In this document: positions 28,301-37,300 of the stretch, one piece after another
Layout of the letters: the number at the start of each line of letters is the position of its first letter
How positions within the stretch are numbered: position 1 is the first letter of the stretch
Source: Bryobacterales bacterium
GTDB lineage: Bacteria; Acidobacteriota; Terriglobia; Bryobacterales; UBA6623
Length of the DNA: 39,294 bases
Assembly: GCA_022823865.1 (NCBI GenBank)
Contig: JAJEHF010000190.1
Location: 1-39,294, forward strand
Reading direction: 5' to 3'
Notes under the pieces: model-generated
The model's input: the letters and a program-made list of their open reading frames with translations, nothing else
Database searches by the model: none
What the model was told of the DNA's origin: nothing
Program-made: the position numbers and the translations under genes

Positions 28301-31300
28301 CGGCGTTCGGCGAGCAGATTCGCGCGGTCACCGATGGCGCGGGCGTCGGGATGGTGCTGAACAGCCTGACGGGGCCGGGATTCATCGAGGCCAGTTTGGC
28401 GTGCCTGTGCACTGGCGGGCGCTTCGTCGAGATTGGCAGGCGCGATGTCTGGAGCCACGAGCAAATGGAGGCGGCAAGGCCAGATGTCGACTACCACTTG
28501 CTGGCGGTGGACGAGTTGGCGAGCGAAGACCCGGCAAGAGTCGGGGCCGTGCTGCGGGCAGTGATGCAACGCGTGGAGGCGGGGGATCTGAAGCCCCTGC
28601 CGTTCACCGCGTGGCCGCTGGCGGAGGCAGGGGCGGCGATGGAGCACATGCGGTCAGGACTCCACCTGGGCAAGATCGTGCTCACGTTGCCACGGCTGGC
28701 GGCCGGCGAGCTGCGGGAGGACGGCACGTACTTGGTTACAGGCGGCCTGTCGGGGCTTGGCCTGCTGGTCGGAGACTGGCTGGCCGACTGCGGCGCGCGC
28801 TGGATTGTGTTGAACGGCAGGCGGGACCCAGACCGCGAAGCCGAGGCGGCGATCGCAGCCCTCAGGGAGCGGGGCGTGGAAGTGCGCGTGGAGCTGGCGG
28901 ATGTGACCGACACAGCGGCCGTGGACGGGATGCTGGAGCGGATCGAGGCGGAGATGCCGCCGCTGGCAGGAGTGATCCACAGCGCGGGAGTCTTTGCGGA
29001 CGCCTCGCTGGCCAACCAAGACTGGGATCGCTTCGAGCGGGTCTCGCGCCCAAAGGTGCTGGGAGCGTGGCACTTGCACAGGGCGACCGAGCGGTTGGAC
29101 TTGGACCTGTTCCTGCTGTTCTCGAGTGTGGCAGGCGTCCTGGGGAACGCGGGGCAGGCGAACTACGCGGCGGCGAACGCGTTCCTGGACCAACTGGCTC
29201 GGCACCGCCGTTCTCTGGGCCTGGCAGGCCAGTCCATCGCTTGGGGGGCTTGGTCGGGCGTGGGAGAAGCCGAGGAGCGACGCGAGCGTATTGCGCGACA
29301 CCTGGACGCGGCTGGCATGGGCTGGATCGTTCCGCGGCGGGGTCTCCGCGTTCTCGACAGGCTCGTGCGTGAGGACGTGGTACACAGCACGGCGGTTTCC
29401 GTTGATTGGCCGCGATTCGCATCCCATCTGCCAGGGTCTCAGCGCTTGCTGGGCGAGCTGGTGGCTGCGGACAGGGCTTCCAAGGGCGAACCCGCCCCCA
29501 TCGAACTGACGGAGCGACTGAAAGCAGCGCCGGCTGGGGAGCGTGAAGCGCTGTTGGCAGACTTCCTGCAGGGCGAAGTGCAGGCCGTGCTGCGACTGGC
29601 CTCGCCGCCCGACGTATCGGCGGGATTCTTCGATCTGGGCATGGACTCGCTGATGGCGGTGGAACTGAGGAACCGCCTGAACAGGGCGTTTGGCGGGCAG
29701 CACAAGACGTCGAGCACGGTGGTCTTTGACTACCCCGACATTGCGAGCCTGGCCCAGCATCTGGCGGCGGAACTTGCGGGTCTGGGGGAAGTCACGATTG
29801 AGCCACAGCGTTCGATCCCGGCGCAAACCCGGGAGGATGGGATCGCGATAGTGGGGATGGCGTGCCGCTTCCCGGGGGCGCCGGACCTGTCGGCATTCTG
29901 GCGGCAATTGGAGGAGGCCCGTTGCGCGGTGACAGCCGGACGCCAAGACTCCCTTGCCGGGCCGACAGAAGAGGACTTCGAGGGAGGCCTGAACGAAGCG
30001 GACGCTCGTCGCTGGAGTGCGTTCGTCGACGAGATCGATCGGTTCGATGCGGAGTTTTTCCATATCGCCCCGGTGGAGGCGGAGTTGCTGGACCCGCAGC
30101 AGCGCCTGCTGCTGGAGACCAGCTGGCTGGCGTTGGAGGAGGCAGGAATTGACCCACGCCGGTTGAGGGGCGGTCGGTCAGGCGTATATGTGGGGATCTG
30201 CAGCAACGACTACTCGGAGCTGATCGAAGGCGCGGGACGGAAGATCGCCGGCCTGCACGTCGCAACTGGCACCTCGGCCAGCACCGCGATCGGGCGGGTG
30301 GCGTTCACGCTGGGGCTGGAAGGGCCCGCGATGGCCGTGGACACGGCCTGCTCATCGTCTCTCGTCGCGGTCCACCAGGCAGCTGTAGCCCTGGAGCGGG
30401 GCGAGGCGAACCTAGCGCTGGCAGGCGGCGTGAACGCGATCCTCTCCGCGACCAGTACCGAGGTGTTCTCCAAGGGAGGGATGCTGGCGGCGGACGGCCG
30501 GTGCAAGACCTTTGATGCCTCGGCGGACGGATACGTGCGGGGCGAGGGCTGCGGGGTTGTGGTGCTCAAGCGCCTGCGGGACGCGCAAGCGGACGGGGAC
30601 CGGATCTGGGCGGTGATCCGCGGCTCGGCGGTGAACCAGGACGGGGCCAGCGCAGGCTTGACCGTGCCCAACGGACCCGCGCAGGAGCGGGTGATCGGCG
30701 AGGCGCTGGAGCGGGCAGGCCTGCAGCCGGCGGAGGTCGACTACTTGGAGGCGCACGGGACAGGGACCGAGCTCGGCGATCCGATCGAGGTGCAGGCTGC
30801 GGACGCGGCCTACGGGCCGGGGCGGAAGTCCGACCGGCCGCTGTTGATCGGATCGGTGAAGACGAACATCGGGCATCTGGAGGCGGCGGCAGGGATCGCC
30901 GGACTGATCAAGGTCGTGCTCTCGATGGAGCGCGCAACGATCCCGAAGCACCTGCATTTCCAGAGGCCGAACCCGCGCATCGACTGGGACGACCTGGCGG
31001 TGCAGGTGACGGCCGAGACAATGCCTTGGCCGCAAGCATCAGGCCGGCCGGCGCGGGCAGGGGTGAGTTCGTTCGGATTCTCGGGGACTAACGCGCACGT
31101 GGTGTTAGAGGCCCCCGCGCCGGACGGGGCGGGCCGGGGAATTGCGGTACCGGCGCCCCAAGCAGTCGTGGACCCTGCCGCATCTTTCGAGCCGCGCGGG
31201 AGACGGCTGCTGCCGTTGTCGGGGAGGTCGCCTCAGGCAGTTCTGGAGTTGGCGGGTCGGTACCTGGCGTGGCTGGACAGCCGGCCTGCCGAGTCGGCGG

Positions 31301-34300
31301 ACGGGGAACAGGATCCGCGGGAGCTGCTGGCGGACATGGCATGGACGGCCGCGGTGGGGCGCACCCACTTCCGGTACCGGGCGGGTTTGGTGCACGGGGA
31401 CCTCGAGGAGTTACGGGCGGGCCTGGAAGGGCTGGTTGCGGACCGCAAGATCGTGCGGGCAGGCAGCGCGCCGAAGGTGGGCTTCGTGTTCACGGGCCAA
31501 GGCAGCCAGTGGGCCGGGATGGGGCGCTTGCTGTACGAGCGAGAGCCGGCAGCGAGGGAGGTGCTGGACCGCTGCGAGCGGGAGATGCGGGAGCTGCGGG
31601 GAGCGTCCCTGCTGGAGGTGATGTTCGGGCAACCGGGCGCGGCGGGGGATCTGGACGACACGGCCTGGACGCAGCCAGCGCTGTATGCGCTGGAGTGCGC
31701 GCTGGCGGCGCAGTGGGCCAGCGTGGGAGTGCAGCCGGCAGTCGTGCTGGGCCACAGTGTGGGAGAAATTGCGGCGGCGCACGTGGCAGGCGTTTTCGGA
31801 TTGGAGGACGGCCTGCGGTTCGCAGCGGCGAGAGGGGCCCTGATGGGGTCGTTGCCGGTGGACGGGCCGGCGGCAGGAGCCATGCTGGCGGTGTTCGCAA
31901 CGGCGCAGCGGGTGGCAGCGGCTCTGGTGGAGCACAACGCAGGGCTGGAGGGAGCGGGCCTGAGCCTGGCGGCGGAGAACGGCACGCACCGGGTGGTGAG
32001 CGGGCCGCAGGCGGAGGTGGAGGCGCTGGCAGAGCGCTTCGAGCAGGCGGGCGTGCGGGTGGCGCGCCTGAACACGAGCCACGCCTTTCACAACGCCCTG
32101 ATGGACCCGGCGCTGGAGGGCATAGAGGAGGCGCTGGCGGGGCTGGCCGTGGAGGTGCCATCGGTGGCGCTGGTGAGCAACGTGACGGGTCGGCTAGTAC
32201 GGGAGGAAGACCGCTTGGACGGGGCGTACTGGCGGCGGCAGGCGCGCGAGCCGGTGGCATTCGCGGCGGGCGTGGAGGCGCTGGCAGAGACCGGGGTGGA
32301 TGTGGTGCTGGAGATCGGCCCGCAGCCTGTGCTGGGGCCACTGGTTGAGTCGGCGTGGCCGGTGAGCAGCGGCGATCAGGCGGTTTCCGCGCCGGCTGTC
32401 ATCGCGACACTGCAGCGGACAGCGGGTGCGGCAAGTGGTCTTGCCCAAGCGGTGGCAGGCGTGTACGAGGCCGGGCTGGGGCTGGCCTTCGAGGGCCTGT
32501 TCGCGGGCGAGAATCGCCGACGGGTATCGCTGCCGGGCTACCCGTTCCAGCGGGAGCGGTTCTGGGTGGGTGGGCCAACCCGAAGGGGCTTGCGGCAGGA
32601 CCATGCGCTACTGGGCGCCCGTCGGGACTTGGCCGGAGGAGCCCTCTCGTTCGAGGCGAGAATGACCGCCTCCGATGCCGCGTGGCTGGCGGATCACCGG
32701 GTGTTCGGGCTGGAGGCCACGCCCGGAGGCATGTTCGGGGCTATGGCAGTGGAGGCAGCAGCCTTGATCGCAGGAGCGGCTGGGGTCTCGGTCGGGGACT
32801 TTCGGCTCCACGGACTCATCCACTTCGATGATCCGAGCAGCAATGCAGGGCCGGGCCACCAAGGCCGGAACGTGCAAGTTTTCGTTGACAACTCGGCGGG
32901 GTCATCGGCGCACGCCATCAAGGTGTACAGCCAAGGCCGCGAGGAAGACTGGGCCTTCCACGCTGAGGCGCGTGCGGACAGAGTTCGAGCCTTCGCGGAT
33001 CCGAAGACCACAGTCAATCTTGAGTCCTACGCGGCCCGCCTTCCGGCCGGGAGCGTGCCGGACTTCTTTGATCGGATTTCCGATGTCGGGATCGACTACG
33101 GACCGGCGCTGCGCTGCATCGAAGCTGTTTGGGCAGGACCGGGGGAAGCCCTTGCGGAGACGGCACGCTCCAGTGACGCAAGGGTTAGCGGCAAGTGGGT
33201 ACATCCGGCGCAACTCGAAGCTGTGTTTCAGCTGGCAGCGGCTCTGGCGAATGACGGGGGAGCTGGCAGTCCGGGCACATTCATTCCATCGGGGTGGGAA
33301 CAGCTTTGGCTCGCAGGACCATTGCCCGAGCGGGTGTGGTGCCACCTGCGGATGCGCGAGGCCGACCAAGCCGCCTCGCTAGCGACCGCGGCCTCGCAGG
33401 CCGCGGTCGCGGACGTTGGCTTGTACGACGAGCAGGGCGCCCCGCTGGGTGGAATGCGGGGGCTGGTGCTCAAGCGCGCCACGCGCGCCACGTTGCTGTC
33501 GGCCGCCGAGGGAATCGATGACCTGCTTCACGAGGTGGCGTGGCGGGAGCGACCGTGGCCGCAGGCTCCTCGGTCGGCTGGATTCCTGGCGGAGCCGGAA
33601 ACGCTGGGTCGGCTCCGAGACAGTCTTGCCGAGTCCGTCGAGGCGGAAGGCACACCCCTGGAGACCTCGGAAGCGCTGCAGGAGGATTTGGAGCGTTTGT
33701 CGCGATCGTACGCCTTGGCGGGCCTAGAGGCCTTGGGCTGGCGGCGCGAGAGCGGGGCCATCGTGGACCCGGCACGATTGCGCCGAGACCTGCGTGTGGT
33801 GGCAGACCACGGGAGGCTGTTCTGGCGCTTGCTCGGGATGCTGGCAGAGGCTGGGGTCCTGCGGGCGAGCGAGGCGGGCACTCGGGACTGGGTAGTGGTC
33901 ACGGGTGCGGGGGAGGACCTGCCCGGCGGGCTGGTGGAGGAACCCACAGCGCTTGCGGAGCGGCTCTCAGAGCGGCACGCGCGCGCTTCGCACGAGCTGG
34001 GGCTGCTTGTGCGCTGCGGGGAAGCGCTGGCAGAGGTGCTGAGAGGGCGCGCGAATCCCTTGGATGTGCTCGAGGGGGACGAGGGTTGCGGGGCATCTGA
34101 CCTGTACCGAGAGTCTCCCTTGCTGCGCGCAGCAAGCGGCATGCTGGCTGCCTCGGTCAAGTTGCTGGCGGCAGGCTTGCCGGAGGGGCGGCGTCTGCGG
34201 GTCTTGGAGATAGGGTCCGGCACGGGCAGCGCGGCGGCAATGGTGCTGGCAGCTCTGCCGCCCGACAGGGTCGACTACGTTTGCACGGACATCTCGGCCG

Positions 34301-37300
34301 AGTTCCTCGCGGAGGCAGAGGAGCGGCTCGGCCCCGAATTCACAGGCATTGAGTACCGCGCGCTAGACATCGAGGCGGATCCAGCGGCACAGGGGCTGGA
34401 GGCGCACGGCTACGACTTGGTGGTCGCGGCCAACGTGCTGCACGCGACGCGGGACCTGCAGGAGACACTGGCGCACTGCCGCGGGCTGCTGGCGCCGGCG
34501 GGGCAGCTGGTGGTGCTGGCGACCCTGAAGCCGCAGGCGTGGCTGGACCTGACCTTGGGGATGCGGGAGGGCTGGTGGCGGTCCGACGAGGGCTCTTGGA
34601 ACGAACATTCTCTCAAGGATGCCGGTGCCTGGCGGCAAGCACTGGCAGACGCTGGGTTCAGCGGGGCGGAGGTGCTCGAAGGCGGCGTCGAGGCCGCAGC
34701 CGGGCACGGCGTGATCGTGGCGCGGGGGCCCGTCGAAGTCGGCGAGGCAGCGGGCCTTTGGGTGCTGGCAGGTGAAGGAGCGCAATTCGTACGGGAACTG
34801 GCCGGGGCGCTGGCGGCGCGCAACCAGACCGTGATCGTCGCGGGCCAAGGGACAGAGGACAAAACGGCACCGCTGGCACGGGTCCGCTGGGCATACGTGG
34901 ATCCTCCGAGGCGGGAGGCCTGGCGTTCGCTGCTGGAGGGCCTGCCCGGTCAGCCTCCGTTGAGAGGCATCGTGCACCTTGGCGCCCTGACGGGTCACGG
35001 AGAAGCAGCGGGGACCGCGGAATTGAAGCGCGACACCGCCCGGATTGGAGCGGAGGCGCTGGCGCTCGTGCAGGGGCTGCTGGACGCGGTGGCGGAGCCC
35101 CCGGATGGGCTTTGGTTCGTGACGCGTGGCGGACAGATAGTCGAGTGCGAGCGAGGCGGTCACTTGGCGGGGGCAATGCTGTGGGGCCTGGGCAAGACGG
35201 TGGCGCTGGAAGCGCCGCAATTGCAGCCGCGGATGGTCGATCTCGATCCACGGGAGCCTCTGCAGCCAGACAGGCTGGTGGACGAACTGCTGCATGCCGA
35301 CGAGGAAACCCACGTGGCCCACCGCGGTGCAACGCGTCAGGTTGCGCGCCTGGTGCGTGGCGTGCAGCCAGCGGGCGTGCAGATGCCAGAGCAGCCAGGC
35401 TGGCGCTTGGCGCGGGATCCGGGCGGAGATCTGGATCTTCTAGGGATTGAGACGGCAGGCTTGGCCGAGCCCGGACCAGGCGAGGTCCGCGTGGCAGTCG
35501 TAGCAGCCGGGCTGAATTTCAAAGACGTTCTCATCGCGACGGGACTCGTAAACGGCGACGTTCCCTTGGGGTCAGAGTTCTGCGGTCAGGTGACTGCGAC
35601 GGGTCCGGGAGTAAGTGCGCTGGCGGTCGGCGACCGGGTAGCCGGTCTTGCGGGAGGCGCCTTCGGGCCCGAGGTCGTCACGCGCGAGGAACTGGTGGCA
35701 AAGACGCCCGCTGGCCTTCCGGCCGCTGCGCTGGCGACGGTGCCGGCAGCGTTTGTGACCGCAGCGCTGGCCTATGAGCTGGCCGCTGTGGGGGCCGGCG
35801 GGCGCGTGCTGGTGCACGCGGGGGCTGGAGGTGTGGGCCTGGCGGCGATCCAGCTGGCGCGGGCGGCGGGCCTGGAAGTAATTGCTACGGCAAGCGCTCA
35901 CCAGCGCGCCCACTTGCAGTCCTTGGGGGTGGAGCACGTGTTCGACAGCCGAACCACGGCGTTCGGCGAGGAGATTCTCGCGGTCACCGAGGGGAAAGGC
36001 GTCGGGATGGTGCTGAACAGCCTGACGGGAGCGGGCTTCATCGAGGCCAGCTTGTTGTGCCTAGGAGAGGGCGGCTGCTTCGTCGAGATCGGAACCAGCG
36101 ACATCTGGAGCGCGGAAGACATGGAGGCGGCAAGGCCGGATGTGGCCTACCACGTGCTGGCGGCGAATGACCTCGTGAGGGATGAGCCATCAAGGGTTGG
36201 CACGGTGCTGGACACCGTGATGCAGCGCGTGGAGGCTGGAGAGCTGGAGCCGTTGCCGTACAGCTCATGGCCGCTGTCGGAGGCCGGGACGGCGCTGGAG
36301 CACCTGCGGTCGGGGCGCCACATTGGCAAGGTCGTTTTGACATTGCCACCATTGGCGGCCGGCGGACTGCGGAAGGATGCCACTTATCTGGTGACCGGCG
36401 GGCTGGGAGGAATTGGACGGCTGGCGGCTGGCTGGCTGGCCGACTGCGGCGCACGCTGGATCGTGCTGAACGGCCGGCGAAAGCCGGATCTCGAAACAGA
36501 GGCGGCGATCGCGGCCCTGCAAGGGCGGGGTGTCGACGTGCGCGTGGAACTGGCGGACGTGACCGATGCAGAGGCTCTGGACGGGATGCTGGAGCGGATT
36601 GAGGCAGCAATGCCGCCGTTGGCAGGGCTAATGCACTGCGTTGGCGTGATGGCGGACGCGTTACTGGCCAACCAGGACTGGGAGCGGTTTGAGCGGGTGC
36701 TGGAGCCGAAGGTGCTGGGCGCATGGCACTTGCACAAGGCCACCGTGGACCGAGATCTGGATCTCTTCGTCCTGTTCTCCAGCATGGCGGGCGTCTTGGG
36801 TAATGCAGGACTGGCGAATTACGCGGCAGCGAACGCCTTTCTTGACCAGTTGGCGAGACACCGGCGGTCAATGGGGCTGGCGGGTCAGTCCATTGCGTGG
36901 GGCGCTTGGTCAGGCGTAGGAGAGGCCGAGGAGCGGCGTTCACGGATCTCAGAGCAACTGGCAGAAGTCGGTCTGGGCTGGATCATTCCGCAGCGAGGCC
37001 TGCGGGCTCTTGGCAGGCTGGTGCGCCAAGACGTTGGGAACGGGATTGTGCTGCCAGTGGACTGGCCGCAGTTCGTGTCCCGCCTGTCGATCAAGCAGCA
37101 CCTGCTGGACGAACTGGTGGACAGCAAGGTCGCAGCTGTGCGCAGGGCCACCGCGGTCGGCCTCGGAGAGCGCCTGCAACTAGCGTCGGCCGGGGAACGC
37201 AGCGAACTGCTGGCAGGCTTCCTGCAGGGCGAGGTGCAGCAGGTACTGCGACTGTCGTCGCCACCAGACGTAACGGCCGGATTCTTCGACCTGGGCATGG

